From Candidatus Cryptobacteroides intestinavium (GTDB lineage Bacteria; Bacteroidota; Bacteroidia; Bacteroidales; UBA932), in NCBI GenBank assembly GCA_017694845.1, contig JADIMI010000003.1:1-48039 (forward strand): a stretch of DNA of 48,039 bases, given 5' to 3'. Position 1 is the stretch's first letter; each line of letters starts with the position of its first letter. The notes under the pieces were generated by a model. It saw nothing but the letters and a program-made list of their open reading frames with translations. It did not search any database and was not told where the DNA came from. Below, piece after piece: positions 19,242 through 27,126 of the stretch. The translations under genes were made by a program, and so were the position numbers.

Positions 19242-20735
19242 TCACAGGGTGACCCCTGTCTTGAAGATGGCGATTTCGCTGTAACCTGCCTTTTCGTTGC
19301 ATACACGTGCACCGGATGCCACCGAGATCACGAAATCTATGAATTCATCGTCTGTCTGTGCCGTGGCTTTTCCGTCCGCGATAACGCCAGCGTTGAAATC
19401 TATCCAGCCGGGCTTGGATGCAGCAAGATGCGAGTTGGATGAGATCTTCACTGTAGGCACGAATGTCCCGAACGGAGTCCCTCTTCCTGTCGTGAAAAGC
19501 ACTATCTGGCAGCCTGCTGCGGCAAGCGCGGTCGATGCGACAAGGTCATTGCCGGGGGCGCTCAACAAATTGAGCCCTTTCTCGGAAAGCCTCTCCCCGT
19601 ATCCGAGCACCCCGTTGACGTTCGTCCTTCCGGATTTCTGGGTACAGCCAAGAGATTTCTCCTCAAGCGTGGAGATTCCCCCGGCCTTGTTTCCCGGTGA
19701 AGGGTTCTCGTATACCGGCTGTCCGTTTCTCATGAAATACTCCTTGAAATCATTTATCAGGCGGACTGTCCGTTCGAATGTCTGCTCGTCTCTGCATCTG
19801 GACATAAGCAGGGTCTCCGCCCCGAACATTTCGGGCACCTCTGTCAGGACGGTCGTTCCTCCCTGGGATACTATCCAGTCGGAGAAACGTCCCAGGAGAG
19901 GGTTCGCCGTTATGCCGGAGAACCCATCCGACCCTCCGCATTTCAGGCCGACCTTCAGCTCGCTGACAGGCACATCCACACGGTGATCCGTGACGGTGGC
20001 TCCGGCGATGCTGCGAAGCAGTTTCAGACCGTATTCCACTTCATCTCCTTCTATCTTCTGGGATTCCATGAATTTCACCCTGTCTTCATCCACCTTGCCT
20101 GTAAGGTCCCTGAATGCAGAGAGCTGGTTGTTTTCGCATCCGAGTGATATGACCAGCACTCCGGCTGCATTCGGGTGATGTACCATATCGGCAAGTATGC
20201 GCCTTGTGTTCTGGTGGTCGTCTCCGAGCTGCGAGCATCCATAGTTGTGGGTGAACGCCTTGACAGCATCGATGGTATGGTATTTCGGAAGTTCTTCCCT
20301 GAACCGCCTGCATATTGCCTCGGCGACCCCGTTCACGCAGCCGACTGTAGGTACTATCCACAGTTCGTTTCTTATCCCTACCTGTCCATCGGAGCGTCTG
20401 AAGCCTCTGAATGTGGCCTCGGACGCTGCCGGTGCGACAGAGTCGAGGTCAGGAGTGTAAGTATACTCCAGTATGCCCTCGAGATTGGTTTTCAGAATAT
20501 TGTGGTCGACAAGACTGCCTCTTCGCACATGTTTTGTCAGATGCCCTATAGGGAATCCATACTTTATTACATTTTCGCCCTCGGCAATGTCTTTCAATGC
20601 CATCTTGTGCCCGGCGGGAATGATGTCTGCGGCGGAGATGGTCTCTCCATCTATAAAGCATTCCTCTCCCGGCCGTATATTGTCGACAGCCACGGCCACA
20701 TTGTCAAGAGGATTGATTCTTATCAGTTTAGCCAT
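19242..20735 (-). CDS. uxaA: Altronate dehydratase
   Basis: 497 residues from ATG 20733-20735. Dehydrates D-altronate to KDG in galacturonate catabolism. It has a small N-terminal SAF domain (about 1-95) and the large D-galactarate dehydratase/altronate hydrolase domain; recognisable segments are FTHNYGCSQLGDDHQNT, KCGGSDGFSGITANP and EEKSLGCTQKSGRTNV. It is 25 bases downstream of uxaB and cotranscribed. The open frame extends 32 codons further upstream into the uxaB end; the product MAKLIRINP fits the family N-terminus. Confidence 0.95.
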   Translation of the reverse strand: MAKLIRINPLDNVAVAVDNIRPGEECFIDGETISAADIIPAGHKMALKDIAEGENVIKYGFPIGHLTKHVRRGSLVDHNILKTNLEGILEYTYTPDLDSVAPAASEATFRGFRRSDGQVGIRNELWIVPTVGCVNGVAEAICRRFREELPKYHTIDAVKAFTHNYGCSQLGDDHQNTRRILADMVHHPNAAGVLVISLGCENNQLSAFRDLTGKVDEDRVKFMESQKIEGDEVEYGLKLLRSIAGATVTDHRVDVPVSELKVGLKCGGSDGFSGITANPLLGRFSDWIVSQGGTTVLTEVPEMFGAETLLMSRCRDEQTFERTVRLINDFKEYFMRNGQPVYENPSPGNKAGGISTLEEKSLGCTQKSGRTNVNGVLGYGERLSEKGLNLLSAPGNDLVASTALAAAGCQIVLFTTGRGTPFGTFVPTVKISSNSHLAASKPGWIDFNAGVIADGKATAQTDDEFIDFVISVASGARVCNEKAGYSEIAIFKTGVTL

Positions 20736-20760
20736 TCTGTAACCGATATTGTCTGCGTTT

Positions 20761-22206
20761 CTACAATATTGACCTGACGGCAGCCCGCATTCCTTCCTTC
20801 TGGATAAGGGCCAGCATTCCCGATACAGCATCTGTCAGTCCGGGTATGCCGTTGAGGTCCTCTCCCCAGATGAATTCGGCCCCGAGAACTCCTTCCGCAA
20901 CTTTCCTTGTGTCTCCGGAAGCCCAGAGGTCTTTCAGGAGCGCGATAATCTCAGGGTCATCGGCAGGGACGATCTCGACATTTCCTCTCATCCCTCCCTT
21001 GTAGTAGGTGATTATACCTGCCAGGCCGAGCACAAGCCCCTGAGGCAGGACTCCTTTCCTTTCCAGGTAGATTTTCAGACCAGGAAGGTCGCGGGTCTTG
21101 AATTTAGGGAATGAATTGAGCATTATGCTGGTCACGAAATGCTTGACATAAGGGTTGACGAAACGTTCGATGACAGCATATGCGAACTTTTCGAGCTCGG
21201 CTTTCGGAAGGTCGAGAGTCTCAAGCAGCTCATCGAACATCACTTTATGCACGAATCTTCCGATCTCCGGATCTTCCACGCATTCCTTGACCGTGTCCAG
21301 GCCGGAAAGGTATCCTACAGGTGAAAGCACGGTGTGCGGACCGTTCAGCAGAGTCACCTTCCTTGCGTGGTAGGGGGCTTCGCTCGGGACAAAGAGCACG
21401 TTCAGCCCGGCCTTGTCCGCAGGGAATTCCTCTGCTATCTCCGCAGGGGCCTCGATGACCCACAGATGGAAGATCTCGGCTTTTACGACGATCCTGTCGT
21501 TGTATCCGATCCTTTTGTGGATCTCATCTATATTGTCCTTGGGATATCCAGGTACTATCCTGTCCACGAGGGTGCAGTAGACTCCGCATGCAGTGTCGAA
21601 CCATTCCCTGAACCCGTCCCCGAGCTGCCAGAGGTCGATGTACTGGTGGATGCATTTCTTGAGCTCCTTGCCGTTGAGGAATATAAGTTCGCAAGGAAGG
21701 ATTATGAAGCCTTTGGACCTGTCCCCCTTGAAATATTCGTATCTGTGGTACAGGAGCTGGGTCAGCTTGCCGGGGTAGGATGCCGCCGGTCTGTCAGTGA
21801 ATCTGCACTGAGGGTCGAATGCGATTCCCGCTTCGGTCGTATTGGATATGATGAACCTTGTGTCTGGGTTTTCCGCAAGGGCGAGATACTGGTCAAATTC
21901 TCTGTACGGATTGATGCCGCGGTTGATGACATCCACCATTTCTATCGAATCCACGGCCTGTCCCTTGTCGATACCCTGGAGATTCAGATGATACAGCCCA
22001 TCCTGGGCGTTTATCATGTCGATCATCCCTTTCTCGATAGGCTGCACTACGACTACACCTGCATTGAAGCCTGTCTTCTGGTCGGTCTTCCATATGATCC
22101 AGTCCACAAAGGCTCTGAGGAAATTGCCTTCTCCGAACTGAATGATCCTGTCCGGGCGTTTCTCTGCCCTTGCTGTCTTCCTGTTCAATTCTTTAAGTGT
22201 TTCCAT
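20761..22206 (-). CDS. uxaB: Tagaturonate reductase (altronate oxidoreductase)
   Basis: 481 residues. NADH-dependent reduction of D-tagaturonate to D-altronate. A member of the polyol/mannitol long-chain dehydrogenase family: N-terminal nucleotide-binding start IIQFGEGNFLRAFVDW, EMVDVINRG, and the C-terminal catalytic helices with LLNGPHTVLSPVGYLSG and FVNPYVKHFVTSIMLNSFPKF. UxaB is preferred over UxuB or mannitol dehydrogenase because uxaA follows directly and a separate SDR sits with uxuA. It is divergent from uxaC. Confidence 0.92.
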   Translation of the reverse strand: METLKELNRKTARAEKRPDRIIQFGEGNFLRAFVDWIIWKTDQKTGFNAGVVVVQPIEKGMIDMINAQDGLYHLNLQGIDKGQAVDSIEMVDVINRGINPYREFDQYLALAENPDTRFIISNTTEAGIAFDPQCRFTDRPAASYPGKLTQLLYHRYEYFKGDRSKGFIILPCELIFLNGKELKKCIHQYIDLWQLGDGFREWFDTACGVYCTLVDRIVPGYPKDNIDEIHKRIGYNDRIVVKAEIFHLWVIEAPAEIAEEFPADKAGLNVLFVPSEAPYHARKVTLLNGPHTVLSPVGYLSGLDTVKECVEDPEIGRFVHKVMFDELLETLDLPKAELEKFAYAVIERFVNPYVKHFVTSIMLNSFPKFKTRDLPGLKIYLERKGVLPQGLVLGLAGIITYYKGGMRGNVEIVPADDPEIIALLKDLWASGDTRKVAEGVLGAEFIWGEDLNGIPGLTDAVSGMLALIQKEGMRAAVRSIL

Positions 22207-22229
22207 ATATGACCTGTTTATATTTTTCC

Positions 22230-22237
22230 CAAAAGTA
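22230..22237 (-). promoter_or_regulatory. -7 promoter box of uxaB-uxaA
   Basis: The complement reads TACTTTTG. The expected -33 position falls inside the operator at 22243-22263 and has no good TTTG, so the promoter may need help from a regulator or be blocked by one. Confidence 0.55.
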
Positions 22238-22242
22238 GTAAA

Positions 22243-22263
22243 TTTCCGTGTCCGTTAACGGAA
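22243..22263. promoter_or_regulatory. Putative operator TTTCCGT-N8-ACGGAA between uxaB and uxaC
   Basis: The same inverted repeat as at 19219-19240. It also contains the 12-base perfect palindrome TCCGTTAACGGA (22251-22262). It sits across the -33 region of uxaB. Confidence 0.6.
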
Positions 22264-22344
22264 TTATTGTTATATTTACCGGCCTTTGATAATTATTCAA
22301 TGATTTTTGAAAGAATTTAATATGCAGGCGTTGTGCTGCAGGCT

Positions 22345-22352
22345 TAAATTTG
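22345..22352 (+). promoter_or_regulatory. -7 promoter box of uxaC
   Basis: TAAATTTG followed by CT. No -33 at the usual distance. It is about 80 bases from the shared operator. Confidence 0.5.
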
Positions 22353-22394
22353 CTTCACTGATTTCCTGCGAGGACAATTTTACTAAATAATATT

Positions 22395-23843
22395 ATGGAC
22401 ATACTGTCAAAAGTCAAGGAAAGCATTGACGGAGTGGTGGACAAGAAGTTCATCAATGAAGATTTCATGCTTGTGAACGGATATGCAAGGGAGCTGTACC
22501 ACGAGAGTGCGGAGAAGATGCCGATAATAGACTATCATTGCCATCTTGTCCCTGCGCAGATTGCGGAGAATCATCAGTTCAAGGATCTGACCGAGGTGTG
22601 GCTCGGGGGAGACCATTACAAATGGCGTGCTATGAGGGGCAACGGAGTCCCGGAAGAATTCATTACCGGGAACCGCAGCAGTTATGAGAAGTTCGAGAAG
22701 TGGGCCGAGACAGTGCCTTATACAATGCGTAACCCTCTGTACCACTGGACTCATCTGGAACTGGCAAGGGTATTCGGAATCTATGAGCTGCTCAGTCCGC
22801 AGACGGCACGGGCCATCTATGACGAGTGTACGGAGAAGCTGCAGACCGAGGAATACAGGGGACAGGCTCTGATGAAGCGCTTCAATGTCAAGGTCGTATG
22901 CACGACGGATGACCCGGCTGACAGTCTGGAGTATCACAGATATATCAGCGAGCATCCGTTCGGAGTGAAGGTCCTGCCTGCCTGGAGACCGGACAAGGCT
23001 ATGGTGATAGAGAAGCCCGAGCAGTACAGGGAATATATATCCAGACTGGAAAGTGTCTCGGGAGTCCAGATCTCAGGATACGCGGACCTCATCGATGCCC
23101 TGCGCAGGAGGCACGACTTCTTCCACTCGATGGGCAGCAGGCTGTCAGACCATGGCCTGGAGACTTTCTATGCTGAAGATTTCACCCCGGAGGAGATCGA
23201 CAGAATATTCAGGAACACTCTTGCGGGACAGATGCCGTCAAGGGAGGAGGTTCTGAAGTTCCGCAGCGCCATTCTGCTTGATTTCGCCCGTATGGATTAT
23301 GAGAAAGGCTGGGTGCAGCAGTTCCATATAGGAGCTATCCGTGACAACAACACCAGAATGTTCAATGTTCTCGGTCCTGATACCGGATATGATGCCATCC
23401 ATGATGTCCAGTGCGCTGCTGCAGGCCACAAGTTCTTCAACACTCTGGCGATGGAGGACAAGCTCGCAAAGACGATTCTGTACAACCTGAACCCTAAGGA
23501 CAATGAGGTTCTTGCGACAATGGCATATACGTTCAACGATGGAACGGTGCCGGGAAAGATGCAGCTCGGGTCCGGCTGGTGGTTCCTTGACCAGGAGGAT
23601 GGAATGCGCAAGCAGATGAACGCGCTTTCTGCTCTGGGACTTTTCAGCCGTTTCGTGGGAATGCTGACAGACAGTCGCAGCTTCCTCTCATATCCGCGTC
23701 ACGAGTATTTCCGCAGGATCCTGTGCTCGGTGCTTGGCGAGGATCTGGAGAAAGGCAGGCTGCCAAGGAGCGAGATGCCGTTCATCCATCAGATGGTAAA
23801 GGACATCTCGTACAACAACGCAGCCAGGTATTTCAATTTCTAG
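22395..23843 (+). CDS. uxaC: Uronate isomerase (glucuronate/galacturonate isomerase)
   Basis: 482 residues. Metal-dependent isomerase of the amidohydrolase superfamily that converts D-glucuronate to D-fructuronate and D-galacturonate to D-tagaturonate, so it feeds both branches of this cluster. The HxH motif is H48-C-H50 (IIDYHCHLVP); further family segments are WRAMRGNG, VLPAWRPDKAM, LGPDTGYDAIHD and SRSFLSYPRHEYFRRILC. The first 16 residues are an extension compared with proteins that begin near KKFINEDF. Strong terminator after the gene. Confidence 0.96.
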   Translation: MDILSKVKESIDGVVDKKFINEDFMLVNGYARELYHESAEKMPIIDYHCHLVPAQIAENHQFKDLTEVWLGGDHYKWRAMRGNGVPEEFITGNRSSYEKFEKWAETVPYTMRNPLYHWTHLELARVFGIYELLSPQTARAIYDECTEKLQTEEYRGQALMKRFNVKVVCTTDDPADSLEYHRYISEHPFGVKVLPAWRPDKAMVIEKPEQYREYISRLESVSGVQISGYADLIDALRRRHDFFHSMGSRLSDHGLETFYAEDFTPEEIDRIFRNTLAGQMPSREEVLKFRSAILLDFARMDYEKGWVQQFHIGAIRDNNTRMFNVLGPDTGYDAIHDVQCAAAGHKFFNTLAMEDKLAKTILYNLNPKDNEVLATMAYTFNDGTVPGKMQLGSGWWFLDQEDGMRKQMNALSALGLFSRFVGMLTDSRSFLSYPRHEYFRRILCSVLGEDLEKGRLPRSEMPFIHQMVKDISYNNAARYFNF

Positions 23844-23867
23844 GATATTGCCCCTGACGCTGCAGCA

Positions 23868-23902
23868 GAGGCTGACCCCCAAAAAAGGTCAGCCTCCTTT
23901 TT
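23868..23902 (+). terminator. Rho-independent terminator after uxaC
   Basis: GAGGCTGACC (23868-23877) pairs with GGTCAGCCTC (23887-23896) around a 9-base loop, then CTTTTT. Confidence 0.9.
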
Positions 23903-23937
23903 GTTTATGCGAAAGATATTTTGGATCACCGGTTACT

Positions 23938-24034
23938 GTCATTCTGAGCTTCGGCTTCCTGTCATTCCGAGCTGCTGCCTACTGTCATTCTGAGCGTCCT
24001 CTCGTTGTCATTCTGAGCGTCAGCGAAGAATCTG
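23938..24034 (+). repeat. Cluster of GTCATTCTGAGC-type intergenic repeats
   Basis: Copies begin at 23938, 23961 (variant CCGAGC), 23984 and 24007, the last continuing into GCGAAGAATCTG. Spacing is about 23 bases. Related copies occur near 24531, 27127-27235 and 35443-35491. No coding function is visible. Confidence 0.75.
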
Positions 24035-24098
24035 TTCCAAATACCGTCCGAAACAGCATCCCAGATGATGCCATACAGAGCATATATTGAAGGGCCCG

Positions 24099-24122
24099 TG
24101 CGCAGAGACGTGGCTCTGCGCA
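24099..24122. repeat. Hairpin-forming inverted repeat
   Basis: TGCGCAGAG (24099-24107) and CTCTGCGCA (24114-24122) around ACGTGG. A perfect 9-bp stem without a T run, so not an ordinary terminator. Confidence 0.5.
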
Positions 24123-24224
24123 TAAGACAACAATTCTCCACGAGGGTATCAGTTCATCGACTTTCCCTTTTCGTCTATGCAGGCGGAGAAAGCATCCTCC
24201 CTGGCCGAGGTAGATGGAGGACGG

Positions 24225-24358
24225 GAGATATGCACCGGTACCCCTCGATATACGCTCCCAGTGGCATCATCGGGGCGCATATCTCTATGCAAATGTCGAG
24301 ATATGCGCGGCCGACCCCTGGTATACGCCTTCAGTGGCATCATCGGGGCGCATATCTC
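24225..24358. repeat. 73-bp tandem repeat with internal inverted repeats
   Basis: GAGATATGC begins at 24225 and 24298, TATACGC at 24249 and 24322, and a 27-base identical block at 24259-24285 and 24332-24358; all are offset by 73. Between the copies GCGCATATCTC (24275-24285) and GAGATATGCGC (24298-24308) form a perfect 11-bp inverted repeat. A diverged copy is at 35241-35278. Confidence 0.75.
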
Positions 24359-24593
24359 CTATGGAATCACCAGCGGCTGCCAATGTGGAGAAGCGATGTG
24401 GTGCACCAGATCCTTCACTCCGCCTCCGGCTCCGTTCAGGATGACAGAAAGCCAGCTCCGTTCAGGACGACAGAGAACCGGCTGCAGCTATGGTGACAAG
24501 GGAGGAGATTCTTCTATGATGACAAGGAATGTCATTCCGTGCGGCAGCGAGGAATCTGATAATTACCTCTATCCATCACCTCCGGCTGCCTAC

Positions 24594-24664
24594 GGACCGC
24601 GAACACGGTATTTTCGTATCTCTCTGAATATTAATGTATTACAAAAATCGGTCGTTCGCGGTCC
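24594..24664. repeat. 71-bp terminal-inverted-repeat element (copy A1)
   Basis: GGACCGCGAAC at the left end and GTTCGCGGTCC at the right end are perfectly complementary. The interior contains TTACAAAAA near the right end, as in the other two copies. Confidence 0.7.
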
Positions 24665-24677
24665 CCACTTTTTTGAG

Positions 24678-24750
24678 GGGACCGCGAACAAGGTTGTTTT
24701 GTATTGCGTTGTGTTTCAGTGGATTACAAAAAGTTGATGTTCGTGGTCCC
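24678..24750. repeat. 73-bp terminal-inverted-repeat element (copy A2)
   Basis: GGGACCGCGAACA to TGTTCGTGGTCCC, with one G-T mismatch in the arms. It lies 13 bases after copy A1 in the same orientation, and the junction itself can fold (GGTCCCC with GGGGACC). Confidence 0.7.
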
Positions 24751-24901
24751 TCCCTGCCGGAACGGGGCATCAGTCCGTCTGCGGTCTCGTGTGCGGCTCC
24801 AGGCAGTACGAGAGAGCCAATGACGAACTCGTCCGAAGGGTGGATGGTGCAAAGCGGAACTTTGTCATGCCTTCCGCCAATTCTTCCCTGTTCTATAGAA
24901 T

Positions 24902-24927
24902 GAAAGAAACCGACCCTTTGGGGTCGG
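24902..24927 (-). terminator. Terminator after the LacI-family gene
   Basis: CCGACCC (24910-24916) and GGGTCGG (24921-24927) around TTTG; on the minus strand a T-rich run TTTCTTTC follows. Confidence 0.75.
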
Positions 24928-24940
24928 CTCCTCCGTATGT

Positions 24941-26008
24941 CTATATGTCGAGAAATTCCCTGTAATAGTCAAGATTCTGTTTCATTATTATGTCTATAGG
25001 CATAATGGTGTGCTCCGGCATATCCATCTTGTTGTAAAGCAGATATCTGATTGCAGCCTTCACTGCAAGGAACCCCTGCAGGGCAGGACGCTGGCAGAGC
25101 AGGGCCTCGATCTTTCCACTCCTTACACATCTTGCATTATTGGCAGTCAGGTCGAAAGATATCATCTTCACTTTCCCGATCCCGAGACTGTCAAGTATGT
25201 CGGCTATAATGTATCCTCTGGAATTCAGGACAGCTATGCTTCTGGTACGAGGGAATTTTTCCATGAATTCAAGGATGTCCTTTTCATTGTCCTCTGGATT
25301 CATGACCGAGAAAGATGACTCGTGTACCATATCGGTCAGCCCGATGCTTTCGAAATAGTCATCAAAGCCTTTCTTCCTTTCCACGGAGTTGTTGGCGCTC
25401 CTGTTGCCGGCTCTCTGGTTCCTGAAGAGGGCGAACTCTCCTCCGTCGGGAGTTATCGAATGCAGCAGCTTTCCCAGCAGGAATCCGCAGCCATACTGGT
25501 CTGTGGAGAAAGTGGCGATGGGAGATGTGCCATCGATTGCGGAATCCACGAACACGAACGGAATCCCTTTGTCAGTGAGCCTGTTGCAGAGCTCCTTGGT
25601 CTCCTCTATGAATGTAGGCCCTATTATCACGGCGTCCGGAGAACTTTCTATGATGCTGTCGAAAGCCGACCGGCACGAATAGGCATCGAACTGGTTGTAG
25701 AAAGAGTATGTACAGTTTATATTGATGTCGGAGAATTCATCCAGGGCGTGCTCGATGCCTTCCTGTATCGCTCCCCAGTATTCTCCTTTGTTTGCGGAAG
25801 GTATGCTTATGACTATATCGTATCCTTTTCTCAGGGCTACTGCCGATGTATGTATGTTGTATCTGTATCCGACTTCGGACAGAACCTTCTCTACGGCCGC
25901 CTGGCTTGCTTTTGAAACATTACCCCTGTTATGCAGTATTCTGTCTACCGTGCCGGCCGATACCCCGGCCATCTGTGCAATATCCTTGATTTTTACCTGT
26001 TTAGCCAT
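24941..26008 (-). CDS. LacI-family transcription regulator
   Basis: 355 residues. An N-terminal helix-turn-helix of the LacI family (VKIKDIAQMAGVSAGTVDRILHNRGNVS, about 4-32) with hinge helix (SAVALRKG) is followed by a periplasmic-binding-protein-like sensor domain (about 65-350; PDAVIIGPTF, PFVFVDSAIDG, ARCVRSGKIEALLCQRPALQGFLAVKAA). The sensor resembles the sugar-binding type-1 subgroup that often responds to uronates or other sugars; the actual ligand is not visible. It is divergent from the fructuronate reductase-uxuA operon, and candidate operators lie between them, so local control is likely. Confidence 0.9.
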   Translation of the reverse strand: MAKQVKIKDIAQMAGVSAGTVDRILHNRGNVSKASQAAVEKVLSEVGYRYNIHTSAVALRKGYDIVISIPSANKGEYWGAIQEGIEHALDEFSDININCTYSFYNQFDAYSCRSAFDSIIESSPDAVIIGPTFIEETKELCNRLTDKGIPFVFVDSAIDGTSPIATFSTDQYGCGFLLGKLLHSITPDGGEFALFRNQRAGNRSANNSVERKKGFDDYFESIGLTDMVHESSFSVMNPEDNEKDILEFMEKFPRTRSIAVLNSRGYIIADILDSLGIGKVKMISFDLTANNARCVRSGKIEALLCQRPALQGFLAVKAAIRYLLYNKMDMPEHTIMPIDIIMKQNLDYYREFLDI

Positions 26009-26067
26009 TTGTCCGTGTTTCTGTGCGCAGCACCGGCGGAGTATTCAGGTGGTTGGCCTGTAATACG

Positions 26068-26082
26068 TTGCCGTGCCGTGCG
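26068..26082. promoter_or_regulatory. Candidate secondary operator near LacI gene start
   Basis: TTGCCGTGCCGTGCG carries the same half-site TTGCCGTGC found, in inverted orientation, in the operator at 26242-26266. It lies about 60 bases before the regulator start codon. Confidence 0.35.
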
Positions 26083-26200
26083 ATTATACAATAGTGCAAA
26101 TATTGGTATTTCTTCCTGATTTATCAAATTTTTCAAGCTGAATTCGTGCAAATTGATCCATAGTTCCCGAATATTGCTCGAAGTATATTTGTCCTGTGAT

Positions 26201-26231
26201 TTTGTCCTTTCGATAAAAATGTCTACTTTTG
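26201..26231 (+). promoter_or_regulatory. Promoter of the SDR-uxuA operon
   Basis: TTTG (26201-26204), 19 bases, TACTTTTG (26224-26231): an exact match to the Bacteroidota consensus. Confidence 0.8.
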
Positions 26232-26241
26232 TAACCAATAG

Positions 26242-26266
26242 TTGTTGTGTGCGCGCACGGCAACAA
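26242..26266. promoter_or_regulatory. Putative LacI-type operator
   Basis: TTGTTG and CAACAA bracket the perfect palindrome GTGCGCGCAC (26248-26257). The CG-centred symmetric form is typical of LacI-family sites. It begins about 10 bases after the -7 box, where binding would block transcription. Confidence 0.6.
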
Positions 26267-26297
26267 TGTGCTTTAGAAATCAAATCAACATTATATT

Positions 26298-27119
26298 ATG
26301 GTAAAGAATTATTTTGATATCAAAGGCAAGGTGGCGGTGATGACCGGTGCCTGCGGAATTCTGGGAACGACTATTGTCAAATACTTCGCCTCCCAGGGTG
26401 CAAAAGTGGTGCTGCTGGATCTGGAGCGTGCTTCGGAACTCGGGGCAAAGATCGTCTCTGAGATCAAGGCCGATGGAGGGGAGGCCTGCTTCCTCGCTAC
26501 AAATGTCCTGGACAAGTCTGTCCTTGAAGACAACTATGCCAGGATAATGGAGATGTACGGCAGGATCGATATCCTCCTTAATGCAGCCGGCGGAAATATG
26601 GCCTCGGCGACGGTTCCTCCTGACAAGAGTATATTCGACCTTGATGTAGATGCCGTCAAGAAAGTCACCGAGCTTAACCTGTTCGGCACTATTATCCCGA
26701 CTATGGTCTTTGCAAAGGCAATGGTGGAGCAGAAGTCAGGATCTATCATCAATTTTGCCAGCGAGTCTGCCCTCAGGCCTCTTACAAGAGTTGCAGGCTA
26801 CGGTGTCGCCAAGGCGGCGGTGGCCAACTGGACCAAGTGGCTGTGCGCAGAGCTGGCTATGAAATTCGGGGAAGGCTTGAGAGTCAACGCGATTGCTCCG
26901 GGTTTCCTTCTGACCAACCAGAACAGGACACTGCTTACCAATCCTGACGGAAGCCTGACCGACAGGTCGCATACTATTCTTGCGCATACTCCGGTAGGGC
27001 GTTTCCTCGAGCCTGAGGAGCTCCTTGGAACCCTGCATTGGCTTGCATCCGATGCATCCAGGGCAGTGACCGGAACAGTGGCGGTGGTTGATGGCGGATT
27101 CGATGCCTTCAGCATCTGA
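26298..27119 (+). CDS. uxuB: SDR-type D-fructuronate reductase (mannonate oxidoreductase)
   Basis: 273 residues. Short-chain dehydrogenase motifs: TGACGILG (16-23), NAAG (95-98), Ser155/Ser157 region and the YxxxK pair Y168/K172 (YGVAK). In Bacillus the UxuB activity is carried by an SDR (YjmF) rather than the long-chain enzyme of E. coli. The position directly before uxuA, and the presence of the separate long-chain uxaB here, point to the same arrangement: reduction of fructuronate to mannonate. Cytoplasmic. Its promoter carries the LacI-type operator. Confidence 0.82.
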   Translation: MVKNYFDIKGKVAVMTGACGILGTTIVKYFASQGAKVVLLDLERASELGAKIVSEIKADGGEACFLATNVLDKSVLEDNYARIMEMYGRIDILLNAAGGNMASATVPPDKSIFDLDVDAVKKVTELNLFGTIIPTMVFAKAMVEQKSGSIINFASESALRPLTRVAGYGVAKAAVANWTKWLCAELAMKFGEGLRVNAIAPGFLLTNQNRTLLTNPDGSLTDRSHTILAHTPVGRFLEPEELLGTLHWLASDASRAVTGTVAVVDGGFDAFSI

Positions 27120-27126
27120 CCCTGAC

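Larger units (their letters stand above)
24249..24778. repeat. Composite intergenic module, copy 1
   Basis: This gene-free stretch carries, in order: the TATACGC/CATATCTC block (twice), a 44-base block at 24382-24425 ending in TTCACTCCGCCT, CTATGGTGACAAGGGA (about 24488-24503), a GTCATTC...GAATCTG block (24531-24559), two 71-73 bp inverted-repeat elements (24594-24664, 24678-24750) and CATCAGTCCGT (to 24778). The second copy at 35241-35617 has the same blocks in the same order. Open frames here share no family features and overlap repeats, so I call no gene. Confidence 0.65.

Noticed and set aside
21334..22212. 292-codon plus-strand open frame opposite uxaB
   Set aside because: Antisense shadow of a well-supported dehydrogenase gene; no motifs or promoter of its own.
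23938..24034. Possible CRISPR array from regularly spaced GTCATTCTGAGC copies
   Set aside because: The core is only about 12 bases, the copies vary, the spacing is about 20-23 bases in total, and no cas gene is present.
24065..24903. Several overlapping plus-strand open frames of 76-186 codons between uxaC and the LacI-type gene
   Set aside because: They run across tandem and inverted repeats in different frames, have no family motifs, no promoter or start context, and read as low-complexity translations of repeats.
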